A stretch of DNA of 64,000 nt from assembly GCA_940671915.1 (NCBI GenBank), contig CALNVZ010003426.1, forward strand, positions 43,957,135-44,021,134, in the 5' to 3' direction. How positions within the stretch are numbered: position 1 is the first letter of the stretch; every line of letters starts with the position of its first letter. Origin of the DNA: Paracentrotus lividus (taxonomy: Eukaryota; Echinodermata; Echinoidea; Camarodonta; Echinidae). Position numbers and translations under genes: made by a program. The notes beneath the pieces were generated by a model that did no database searches, was not told the origin of the DNA, and worked only from the letters and a program-made list of their open reading frames with translations. Shown in pieces: positions 45,301-57,700 of this stretch.

Positions 45301-47700
45301 TTGAATATCGGTTTATCAGCATCGTTACTCTTTGTTGATGTTGTGGTTGTTGTTGTTGTTGTTGTTGTTAGTTTTAACAAATAATATAAATTATTAAAAA
45401 AAAAAATAACAACAAATGGAAGATGAAACTCCTTATATTTCACGTATACCAGAATCCAAAGCGGCTTATCTTTGGATGGATGAAGCTGAATAAAGAACTG
45501 AAATGGTTTCAAATCTCGGATTTCCACTGCTTCCAGGGCTGGAAATATATTAAGCCTCATTTACTATGCATTGGGGATTATCTTGAATAGAGATTATGTT
45601 ACGTAGGGTTATTTGTAATTCATTGCTATTTGAAATGAAAATATCTCGTATTCGTATATAGGAATTAAGATCTACTGTAGAATCATGTTTGAAACCTACA
45701 TAGCATTTACTTTTTCTTTTAGTATTCGCTGGTCTTGTAATGAAAACCACGGTATTCAAATGACCACAGAATCAGTATAATCTGCTACAAAATAAAATAT
45801 AACAAAAATCACACGTAATATAAAAATAATCAGAGAGTTTCTCTATCTCCCTCTCTCTCTCTCTCTCTCTCTCAACCCTTCTAACATTTTTATTGTCATC
45901 CTGATTATCCATGACACTGCTTTCATACGATTACCCCCAAGAATAAACATGTACATGATAATAATAAATTAATGTTTTAGTCTACATCATGCAGCGTATG
46001 GTATTCAAGATTATGACTAAGAAATGGTATTAGCAGTGTGTAATCTTCAAAAGTTTAAAGATCAGATTGAAAGATGTTGATAAAAGAGGGTATTTAAAAT
46101 TTAAGTTTTGCCAAAGACGTGTCGGCGCCTTGTAGACCCCATAGACGTCTATTGAAGTGACGCGTAATTGTTCAGATCGCGGAATCGAACTACGACCTTG
46201 TTAAGAGGAGAATAGGTAACGCATAATAAGAGGCCAAGAAGACACCTCGCAGTCAGAGCGGCACTTCACTTACAAGGAGCAAATGCTGTATCTTCTCCGA
46301 GGGAGAAGTATCCCCCACCGCACCCCCAGCTGCTCGATGTGAAACACAAACTGAAAGGAGGATGATCCAAAAGAGGAGCGATATCAATGAGAAATGAAAA
46401 GAGATGTATTAAAACACAACAGTGGAACACTTGGATAGAATAGTGGTTGGATAGTTCTTAACATAGAGGCATACTGGGTTAAAATTAAGTTATATTCAAA
46501 TCAATTACAGATGAGGAGAGTGGTGCAGACAATAATGAAAATCAACGGGCGACCTTCCGTATAGATGTAATTACACTTACTGGGATACACCCTATCGTAT
46601 GTGTATGAATCCATCTGCTAGACGCTACTGAGTTAACAGAATATAGGATGTGTAGACAGCACGTATCGGCTGACGGTTTTTTCCACGGGTGATTGGGACA
46701 GATATCGATGTGATGGAGTGGGTGAAGGGGGGAAGACGGAGGACTAGAGATTTGCCTTCGACGATCGAGAGCGGGAAGAGTAAATTAAATTACAAAAACG
46801 CCACATCTCCCCCATGAAGTCGACGAGAGTCCTGGAAGAGAAAAAGCAGGAATTCAAGAATCTCGTAGTCAGAAACCAGCACATTGCCTAAGATAGCCTG
46901 ACAATAAGACTGGAGCGACAGACTTCTCTAACAGAGTCAGAAGAGGACGTTGACACTATTGCATCCTGATCGTCGCATCAGTTTATACAGAATTTCCAGT
47001 GCAGTTTGGAATGTATTAACTGAAAATTTTATACCCTGTTTATATGGTTTTCATTTTCAAATCCATGCAGTAAATAATTTTAAAAGTTCTTATTATAATT
47101 ATTTATTTCTATGATTCTGCATTTTTATTTATTTTTTTGTTTTTTTGGGGGGGGCATCAATATCCGCCCAAAGCATGACATCTTCTGCTAAATCCATAGG
47201 TGGTGCATCAAAATGCTGGGGGAAAAAACTCTATCTTAAAATAAATTCTAGATTAATTGTAAAGTGTAAACGTTGCAATGCACAATTTGACAACGTAATG
47301 GCATTATACTCCTATATCGGAAGTTAACACTTCAATGTATTGATGTGTACAATTATACAGACATACTAGAGTAATTAAGTGAGGGGACCATCTGCTAAAA
47401 CAAACGCTAATTGTTAATGAATAACTCGAATACAAATAATAATAGATACTGATGATAAAACGAACGCATAACCATTAATCCACTGTGTGTTGACAATCGA
47501 TAAGCAAGGTACGTATCTTTTGTAGAATTCCATAAATAATATCTATTTCACGTGTGGGCTATAACTATGGACGTATGATTTCTATGCCTATCAAACATCA
47601 AATATGTGTTTAGGTTAATCATAACAATGTTCATGGTTTTATAAGGTAATTCATACCAATGTTTTTTCTCTCTTAGGGCTTTTCAAGAGGTCAATACCGA
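45301..47700. other. Full-length copy of the duplicated block; no firm gene
   Basis: Counterpart of 42341-43821 with intact T residues. Contains a (GTT)n at 45345-45370, a (CT)n at 45846-45873 and the exon candidate at 46274-46350. A stretch near 46180 resembles a Pol III B box on the minus strand (AGTTCGATTCC) without a matching A box. Confidence 0.5.
46274..46350 (-). CDS. Possible 77-nt coding exon, unrecognised
   Basis: On the minus strand a good acceptor (TCATCCTCCTTTCAG ending at 46351) and a consensus donor GTAAGTGA (46273-46266) bracket an open 77-nt stretch reading FHIEQLGVRWGIL and LPRRRYSICS. I recognise no family, and no partner exon was found. The left copy of the duplicated block has no usable equivalent because of its deletions. 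Confidence 0.3.
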
Positions 47701-47998
47701 TTTTTATTTTTTTTTAAGAGGAAATTTATCTACCAAATAAATAAATAAAATAAATGGATAAAGAAATAAAATAATGCTTAGTGGGCTGTCTTTTCATACC
47801 AATATGCGGGGGTTTTTTTTAATGAGGTAATTTCATACAATGTCGTTAACTTTTTTTATTCGTTTGTTTGTTTATTTCTTTTGTTATTTTTGTTGTTCAT
47901 GTTGTTCTTATTTAGTCGTAGTTACATTATTATCATAAAATTCATACAAAAGTGTCTGGTGGTGACCACCACCCCATCCCCCCCCCCCCTCCTCACTC

Positions 47999-48031
<33 letters not shown>

Positions 48032-49189
48032 GTCTCTGATGATATTTTTACTTAATTTTCTTTCTTTATAGCACTTGACATATACGTGTATTATGCGATT
48101 ATGGCGCCTAGTATTTGTATGTCTGCCGCCATTTTTAAGTGTACCTCTCTCTCTCTCTATCTATCTCTCTGACCCTTCGCAAAATTACCCCCTGTAGTGG
48201 GCAGCGGCACAAACTCAAAGTGACACTAATTGTATGCATGCACGTGCTGCATAAGTAAAGCAAGCACATGAAATTATAGTGTAAACATTCCCCAGATGCT
48301 CTAAACTATATGAAATGTTCAGACATCACGTTCTACCGTGTGTGAATCTAATCTGCATCTATGCTGTAAGCTACACCTTGGACAAGGGACAAGAGTCTGT
48401 CTTAGTAAGGTGCACCTGCTCTCCTTCTCTTGCTCCCCAGGCTCAAGAAAAAAATACTTTGAACCCCCCCCCCCCCCCCCCCCACCGAAAGAGGAAATCA
48501 TCCACACACACAAAAAAAAAAAATCGACAAGACACCGTTTGAGATAAGGATAGGATAGAAACCGGCATAATACATTCATTCGAATACGTACGATTATATA
48601 ATCTTTGAAGATGATGCTCATAAACTTATTATATTGAATGCATTACTTAACTTTAAATGCAATTCTTATTCATCCCTTTAGTCTGTTCTTCTTACAGATG
48701 CTAATCTCCTTGTTGTCAATAAAATCATAAACCTGTTTTAATAAAATTGTTAAAAGGTAATTTTCACAAGGGAGGATGGGAGTAAAAACAGACGGTGGCT
48801 TTTTATTTAAATCCAAAGCTCAGAGAAGCCTATATAAAATATCATATGTAGATAAAATTTGAAATATGAAAACCGTGTTTCCATATAATTTATATTTCAC
48901 GATTTGCTGACATTTCAGAGGTACACGACAATTTTTGTATTCTTCAGGTACGTTTCTTGCTTCCCCGACGGTCAGGGAAGTATAGTGGCAAAATAAGATG
49001 GAAATGAAATAGAGGGGCAACGTCAGTAAGAGAAAATGTGTGTGAGAGAAAGGGAAAGTAAAGGGAGGAAAAAAAAAGAGAAATGAAAATGCAGGGGGAT
49101 AGTCAGTGGATGGAGATTATAATGTGTTATAAAATAATAGGATGATAAAGGGTCGGTTTAAGGGAGTTATAGTGACATATAAATATATT

Positions 49190-49264
<75 letters not shown>

Positions 49265-50036
49265 TTTTTAATATATTTGTTTTATCTAAACCTAGAGGGA
49301 CCTTATTTACAAGCTATGCTTTTTGGGTTCCTCATTTCTCATGATGATGCAAGTTTATTTAGAATCATGTTATATATTATGTATATGAATATTTTGTTCT
49401 TTGCCAGATTGTTTCGTATTTATTTATGCATTCGTTATTATATATCAATTGCATTGATTTGTAAACTGTTGATATGACATGAGAAATAAAAAACCACTTG
49501 AACTTCAACTTAAACTTGAATAGAAATATATTTGAAAGAAAGATGTAGTCGTATAGAATATTATATGAAGTGGGTGAGAGAAAGAGGGGCATACATAGAA
49601 ATAAAGGGTAAGCATTAGGGAGAAAGAGAAAGAAAAAGAGAGGGGTAGATTAAGAGAATAGCTTAAAATGTCACATGAATCTAAATCGTATACTGGGATC
49701 AAACAAATAGATTTTACCTCGATCTACCCATTATCAGTAAATGTCACGTTATCAAGGCAGAAAGGAAAGCGATGTATGCAGAGACATAAAATTTCCAGAC
49801 GATAAATGCACCATATGGGCACTTACAGCCGACACATGGGAATGACAAAACACTCTCAGAAAAATGATAACCTAGTTTTTAGTGCTCGGCGAAGAGAGCA
49901 TTAAATATTTCAGCCAAACTACTTAGGCATCAATTAAGCGCTTTTAATATTTCTTCAAAGTCAACCTTGATACTGACACGTGTGTAACACGTTAATAAAG
50001 GTAATTTCGGTAAAATTGTAATTCGCGATATATATG

Positions 50037-50081
<45 letters not shown>

Positions 50082-50410
50082 ATAAGTATATATATAATAT
50101 ATAAAAATGACGTCCAGTACTCTATACATAACATTTCTAAAAATAAATAAAAGATAATATTATAAACAGACTCCTGCCATATAATGTTAACCAGCCATAA
50201 TCGCTAAAAGTTTCTACCTTAAAATGATAGGTAACAAAACCACAACCCCCCCCCCTCCGCCGCGATGGACCAGACTCGAGCACTGTTATTAAAATATAAA
50301 TATTACGTCATTATAGAATTCAATGTCCTCTGTAGTCAGAGCCTCCGTAATTATTTTGATTATATAGACAATAGCAATAAAATAAAAGAAATAAAAAAAA
50401 TACAAATAAT
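47701..50410. other. AT-rich intergenic DNA with microsatellites
   Basis: (CT)n occurs at 47993-48030 and 48145-48170, a C24-like run at 48459-48483, (TA)n at 49196-49256 followed by (CA)n, and interrupted (TA)n at 50028-50102. No gene is supported. Confidence 0.6.
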
Positions 50411-50413
50411 ATA

Positions 50414-52200
50414 CAAGGGTTGGAATCAAGTTTGGAAATATTTTTTGGCGATGAGTACTCTGATTTTAAGATGCTAGTTCTACTACATTGTGATTAATAA
50501 TTCAATTCGCCAAACGAATTAACGTTGTTGAATGAAGTCTATTGTTCCATCTGTACCAAAGATGTACGTAATATGTTAAACATGTTACAAATGGCTGACC
50601 AAATGAACCACATGTTGTCAGATTTGCCTCTATTTGTGGTTGAAAACATCTTGTTATACATGCTGTACTTTCACGTGGAATTTTAAAAAAGCTACGTCAA
50701 GTATGTAGTCCATTACTGTGTGCAAACGCAAAGTTGATAAAACATTGTGCGTGCAATTTGAGCGTAGGCAATGTACAAACAGGGTCATTACCCCTTTGGC
50801 CCCCCCCGCGCAATGAAGCAAGGACATGCGGCGTCGTTGGCAGTAGGTATGACGACAGGGGCAGTGTCAAAAATCATAACAGAAGGCATCGAAAGAGAAC
50901 TGGGACACCCACTCCGCTTGACCAAGGTCAGGTAGGCCCTCGGAATTACAACAGAAGGGAAAGACCGATCCCGTCTTCAAAGAGCTTTGCCGCAATTGGA
51001 CGCACGAAGTCTCAAGTCATTTTGAGAGAGGAGTGGATGAAGGTGCTAAACATCCCTGTTACCAGGAGAACTTAGTGAAACAATAGACTCTGAGTGCTGG
51101 TCTTTTTGGCTAGAGCTCCAGTAAAAGAAAACGATACTACTGGCAAGAGATTACCGGCACTTGCACGCCTGCGTTTGGGCAAGCGGTATCGTCATCTTCA
51201 GATTGCTCCACCTTGGGAACATGGTGAATCTTCACGCGGATTTGAGGCTCGCTTTTCTCTTGCATAGTGGTAGCCATGGGTCGAATAAGAGTAGCGAGGA
51301 TCTGAGCTGGGCAAACAACTCCTTGAGGATTGTGTCCTACCTAGCAGTTACAAGGATGGTGTGGTGGGGTCAGCTCATCTGGGGCCGCTTCTTTCACAGC
51401 GGAGCAAAAATGCCAATCCTTTAACAGCTCGAGGGCCACATGAACCAAGGAGCAGTGACGATACATGTTCTTGGCAAAGTCTAATGCGCTCCCATGTGCG
51501 CTTAGAAGGGAAAACTTCCGACTAGCGCTTTATCTTCCAAGACGAAACGCTCCCGACGCACACAGAGCGCGACGGGTGGACCGAATTCCTGATAACCTGA
51601 GAACGTGGAGCAAACATGGACTGGCCCGACTATTAAGTCCCTGGACCATGAACCCGAAGAACATTTGTGGCAGATTTGCTCGAGCCGATTAGGAAGAGAT
51701 GGTCAACCAACCAACAACTAGTAGCTGAACTCAGAGCCCAGATTGCTAAGCTGCTGCCAGATATTTCCCCAAGAACAGCCCTGAGGACCCTTGTTGCAGG
51801 AATGGCCACGCCGTGTTAACCGTGCTCTTCAGTTGCAAAGAGGAGGTCACACGCAAATACCTATGTATATTTTCATAAAGAGGGCATGTTTTATCCGATG
51901 CAAAGAAATGAGACTTTGAGGACTGTCGGTATAGCAATTAAACTGTATCTGAATTATTTTAACTTTTTCGGTTAGACATTTGCAAAAACAGCAAATATAC
52001 GGCTTACCCGATATCCCCAAAGTGGACGCTCGTGCACTGGGGTGTGATAAGCCTGATTTTTAATGTTGTGCTTTTAAAGTTAAAAAGGGACACATATCTT
52101 TTATTTGAACCTCAAAGAAGAACTTAAAATAACGAGGGATATGTTTAAGACAAGAAATAATTCTTGGAATAAAAATATTCCAAACTTTTTTCCAACCCTG
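50414..52200 (+). mobile_element. Tc1/mariner transposon, complete ends, decayed
   Basis: The left end CAAGGGTTGGAATCAAGTTT and right end AAACTTTTTTCCAACCCTG form terminal inverted repeats of about 35 bp (CAGGGTTGGAA..GTTTGGAA..TATTTTT), each flanked by TA. The length of 1787 bp suits a Tc1-like element. The interior carries a broken transposase on the plus strand. Confidence 0.85.
50830..51870 (+). pseudogene. Tc1-like DDE transposase pseudogene
   Basis: Recognisable pieces in shifting frames: an HTH-region fragment near 50850-50960, MVWW/WGRFFHSGAKMPI near 51360 (the family's MVWGC..SASG step), NAPDAHRARR near 51545 (family DNARPHTAR), MDWP at 51616, a damaged SPDxNPxEHLW segment at about 51636-51665, and the C-terminal LVAELRAQIAKLLPDISP...RGGHT at 51718-51850. 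Several stops and frameshifts break it, so the transposase is dead. The DDE catalytic set cannot be read intact. Confidence 0.8.
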
Positions 52201-52710
52201 TATAATAAAATCCATTACATTGAGCATTTCTGAAATGTTCTGTGTCATAATGATGGTCCAACAATCATGACTTGTGTCGTGTGTGCTGTAAGTGATCCTC
52301 ACCTCCTTTTTTATAACTAAATTTAAATATCTTAATTTAGAATAATGTTTCATTTGAATCTGTTAAGGTTATTTTTTTCATCACAAATCAGCAATTTAGT
52401 TACCTGTTTTCTTTATTATATTCATTTGATTTTTGTACTCATCGGGTTGGTGTTATCATTTTTTTTTAATGTAAAAAAAAAACTAAAAAAAACCATTGCA
52501 TTGTTGTTATAGTGGAAATAAATAAATTAAAGATTAAAATGATATGAAATGGATTGCATTGGAAAATATAGTTTAGTGTGTTTTTTTTTCAATGAGGGTT
52601 GATGTATTCATAAGGTTACTCACTGCATCTTAAAATCAACCTCACTGTGTCCTGGTTTTACCTTTGAAGACACGATTCAATTATCAGCGCCATGCATGCT
52701 CGACTGATCG

Positions 52711-53100
52711 AGGTTAGCACGAACGCCGTAGTCTTGATTTTATGTTTCAGATTTGAACTTGATATTTGTAAAATAGTATCATCACAGTCACAGTTCCTCT
52801 GACGGAATATTCCATTAAATGGTGTATCCGAGTGGTAGAATGCATATTGCAGAACAGTTGTTGCTAGGTCGGGTAAAATTATCATTTCATATTTTTAAGG
52901 TTAGCACAAACGCCGTAGTCTTGATTTCTTGTTTCAAATATGAACTTGATATTTTGTAAAATAGTATCATCACAGTCCAGATAAACCTTTCTGATGAAGC
53001 ATTTGTTTTATTTATTTTTTTTGCCTCGTGACGTAATATACCATTAAACCGTGTATGCAGGTACGTATTGCTGAGCAGTTGTTGCTATGTCGGGCAAATA
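52711..53100. repeat. Tandem duplication, ~190-bp unit (two copies, trace of a third)
   Basis: GGTTAGCACGAACGCCGTAG at 52712 and GGTTAGCACAAACGCCGTAG at 52899 start units. Both continue TTTGTAAAATAGTATCATCA...CCATTAAA.GGTGTAT...CAGTTGTTGCTA.GTCGGG. A faint third copy of the end (TTAGTTGTTGCTATATCGGA) lies near 53605. Confidence 0.8.
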
Positions 53101-54723
53101 ATATTATAAGCTCGTCTTAAGATAGTCCTTACAAAAATGCAAACGTTTGGTGCCTAAGACTACTATTCTATTTAGCTACCTGCCAGTTTTCTTGAATCTA
53201 ATCTAGTCATGTATGAGCTGACGGCATCGGGCTCCCGACCAAAATGTCAGATTAATTTCGGCATAATCAGGAGAAATTTGATTGGTGTGGTGTGCCGAGG
53301 TAGCACGATTGTATGTCGAAGGATGTTCTGATGGTATTATCTGATTATGATCAAGAAACGAGTTGAAAATAAATGAATTAGTTATTGGATTTACAACATT
53401 TTGTTATGGTGATAAAATCGAGATAACCTGTCGTCGATCAAAGGATATGTGCATATCGTATGTTCATAATTTTATCCGAAAACGAATAAGAATGTTTTAT
53501 AATATAAACAGACCTTTACATTTTAAATTGTAACGATTGATGTATTCAGTTGAACTATTATTAAAGAATGAACTGCAATATTCGGAATCCAGTTTGCATA
53601 CATTAGTTGTTGCTATATCGGACAAACAAGTTGCTTCTCGAATACCAGAGTGGCATTATATAATTATATTTGATATTTTATGGTGACTTTCAAAACTATA
53701 TCATTTGAGTTTCATGTTTTCATATACATATTAGAAACAAAATGTTAATTAATACGAATGAAGTTCACTAATGAGATTTTCAAAAATGAAAAAAATATGC
53801 TGAATTTCTTCTTATCAGGCCATCATGAACTTAGTGACAGCTATGTACTCCATGAATTCAACAATTCTCAAGTTTAAAAAATAGTACGTCACAAACTATA
53901 AATTATATGTGGTATAATAGTAGCCAAGATGGCTACTGCACAAAAACAAATATATCAAAGTTCAGGTGTGTTATGTTCAGTGAGTTATTCAAGGTTTGTC
54001 AACAAACTTGCTTTTGTAGTATATCAAATGGAAAGATAGGTCATCGTACATACCAATTCATCCATATTTCTATTTATATGTATCTCTCTCTCTCTCTCTC
54101 TCAGTGCGGTGTGTGCCATTTACCGATTTGCCTGATTTTATGTTCCGTATCTTCCCTCACTCAAATTTTGACAAAGATATATTCATGTTATGTATATAAG
54201 AACAATCATGAAGCTAACCATAAAAGGTAAAATATGAAATATCTGAGTTTGTAAACAAACCCAGTTTTCTATTAAGTGCTATCTCAAGATATATTGTGCG
54301 CCACATAATACCAATACAAGTTCAAAACAAACATATTTTATGAGGTTAAGCAAAGTCTAATGAATATCAAACAGTGGGTATAGGTCAAAATGTTTGTGTA
54401 TTAACAAAGAAAGAAAACAAAGAAACAGGGTAGGTGTATACAACTGTATATGATTTAACCGGTGATCACTATCAAAAGTGCCTTCAAAGAAATTAAGCTA
54501 GATATTTTATTCGAATTTTGGGGGATTTCGGCGCGGTAATAAAACTCTCGAAAGGTTAATTAATGTAGGTACAGCATAATACGCTAAGCATGAGTGTAGT
54601 AGTTATGAGGGGGTAACTCAAAGTCAATAAAATAATTAATATTTATCTTTATTCACCCCCATCCTTACCATGTAGACTATATAGCCCCGCCCCCCCCCCT
54701 CCCCCTAAACTTATCTTTCTCTC

Positions 54724-54760
<37 letters not shown>

Positions 54761-57700
54761 CTAGTTCAAAACATTCTTACGTTTTTAAAAGGTATATTGC
54801 GTTTTCACAAAATGCTACACGCGCCCCGTAAGATGAAAGAATCATCTCAGATATGCGGAAATGAAAGTTCTTTGTATCCATTCATTCATTGAACATGTTG
54901 AAATGAAATGCATTTCCTTTAACCATATACCACTCACACTTCACCACGAAGCACTAAACAAGAATCTCTTTCCATGAAGAGTTTTTCATTGCTGAAAATG
55001 TCATTGAGTTTAACTCTTAGAGTATGGGAGCTGTTTCATTATTCAATTGAAATATATTATTATAATCCATTTTATATTAAAATATGATTTTCTCTGACTC
55101 CTGAAATGGAAAGATAAAATCAGGGTCGCATTCACGTAAAATTTCATGGACAGAACAATTAAGGTCACTGGATCTAAATGCTATGCTCTTTATGACATAT
55201 TCATATCGTATAGCATTATAATGTCAAGGATTTAATTCTCTTTGACGATCTGCTGGTGGAATAAAAGCGCACGTTTTCAGTAATTCTTTCCCCATACGAA
55301 TTTTATTTCCCATTGTAAGTCCAGTACAAATTCTATAGAGCATTGTGTGTATTTGTAAGCATGCAATAGCCCCTACAATATAATCAAATTGGTTTTCTAA
55401 ATTAACCATGTGATGGAGTATTATTAATTAAAATGTCCATGGATACGTATTTGATGAAGGCGCTCATCAATCTAAAGGCAATATAAACAATCGTCATGTT
55501 AACAATACACATTACACATTGAATGCTCATCGTAATAATCAAGCACCCTAGCTACCTCTATTATTATGCCCTACATGTTGATACTAGATCACAAAAACAT
55601 GAAACTCTTCCCGATTACTTCTGTCTATCTATTTATATACAGAAGTAGAACAAACCAATATATTCTGCACATTTGTGTGTGAAATATATAAAAGTAAAAG
55701 TATTAAAAGTTTATTAGCACTCGTGCCACCCTTTGATCCCATTGTCTACATAATTTCCATGCCTGTTTAATTTATTGTTAAAAATTATTATCTGTGATTT
55801 TTGTTCTTATCTTAAACATTATATTCTTGCATATAGGCTACATGCATGAATTTTATCTTCTTTGATTTCATTTTGACACGTGATCTAAATTTATTCCATT
55901 CATTGTGAAATTTCACTGTGTAAGTATACTTGACCTTAGGTTCAATACCCTTTCCCCTCATTCTGGTTTCATCTTTCATTCCCTTTCACCCACCCATCCC
56001 CCCCCCCCTTTCCACCTCCAACTCCAAGCTAATACCTGGAAAAAGTTCTTACAAATTTCTCAAAATTCCCCAAGCATCTCGGTTCCCCGTCGACCACTCT
56101 TTTATCCTCTGCACTGATTCTCTTTCACCATTCTTCAATTTCTTCCCTCTGTCTCTCTTCCTGTCCTTCTCTCTCCTTTCTCATGTGTATCTGACTTTTA
56201 TTTTATTTATTTTTTCTTTTCGATTATACTATAGGTTTTCCCTGTCACTTTCATACAATTATCATTTGAATCTATTTTAAGATCATTCAATTTCACCACA
56301 GTTGTGATCGTTTGGGCCAACCTCCATTTAAACTTACATTAAGTTCGTTCAATTCATTTATTTATGCAATGATCTTTTTAAATGTGCCATGTCGATTTTA
56401 AAAAGTAGCATAAGCGTTTAAAGAATTTTCATTCAATTTCATTTTTGCTTCGTTTGAGATTTGAATCCTTGTAAAGCATTTTTCGAATCAGTCATCTACG
56501 TATAGACACAGAACATTCAACCTCAGAATTGGGAATGTTTAATTTTTATTTTCGCTCGATCGAATTAGTTATCCGTGCAATACATTTAGAAAAAGAGTCG
56601 TTCACATTGAAACTTTATGCATAGATTATTAGAAATATGCATTCAAATTAAAATGGGGATGGCCTCGGACTTTCTTGGATCATTCAAATTCATTACAAGG
56701 CAAGCATGTTAAAAATAAGTGCATTCTATTTAGGATTCATCGTCAAGAAGACATGACATTATAGGTTATCAAAACGGTTTACCATGACTTTGTTTACCCT
56801 GCAGCCATGGATAAGTCCCTCATAGCAACGAAAATGAAATAGTGGACGCAAAGACAAAAAGAAAGAACACTGGACACGCACATATAATGTATTATTGAAA
56901 GTAATACCAAAACTTGTATGTTACCCTATTAAAAATCAAGACTTGATTTTCACACGGACCTATTATATGAAAGAAAAGGCTTATGAAAAGGCCCGTATAT
57001 GCCCCCATATAAATATATAGAGATATGTAAAAGACAAATAAACAATAATCTGTAATGTACGAACTAAAAAGAAAAAAATGCCATTATGAAATGTGTCTCG
57101 TTTAAAGGTTTCTTTCGACTTGAAACAGGACGCTAAAGATTAAAAGAAAAGAAAACAAAAGCCAAAAAACAAAAAAAAAAAAAAAAAAACAATCTTTGAT
57201 ATCTAAGATTTAATATCAGATGCGAATAGAAAAAAATACAAACACGGGTTAAAAATAGAACACAGCCTATATTATTATTTTTTTAAATTGACCTAAAAAA
57301 AATACAAAGCACCAGTTTACACGTGGCGGAATTCAGGATTATTAATGGGGGGCCAAAGTGATATTCACATTCTTGTACAGTCGAATTAGTTTGCGTTACG
57401 CTGGCCGAGCAAAAAGGAAGCGGGGGAGGTTGGGAAAAGAGGGTGGGTAGTGTGAAGATATTTCGGCATCGGTCACCCTCACAGTCATTATTCTACCGTG
57501 GTAGGGTAGGGTTAAAGTCTGGTCATCCTAATCAATGTTTCCTGCTTACTTTCTTTTTTTTTTCTCTCTCTCTCTCTCTCTCTTCTTTTTTTTTTTTTTT
57601 TTTTTTTTTTTAGGTTTTTGTTGGGGATGTTTTTACGTTGGGCGCCTCCGCAAAATACCAGATTTTATGCCACTTTTTTTTCTCAGATTATGGGTCGGGT

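Noticed and set aside
46170-46200. Minus-strand B-box-like AGTTCGATTCC
   Set aside because: No A box at the right distance and no foldable tRNA; chance or a distant SINE remnant.
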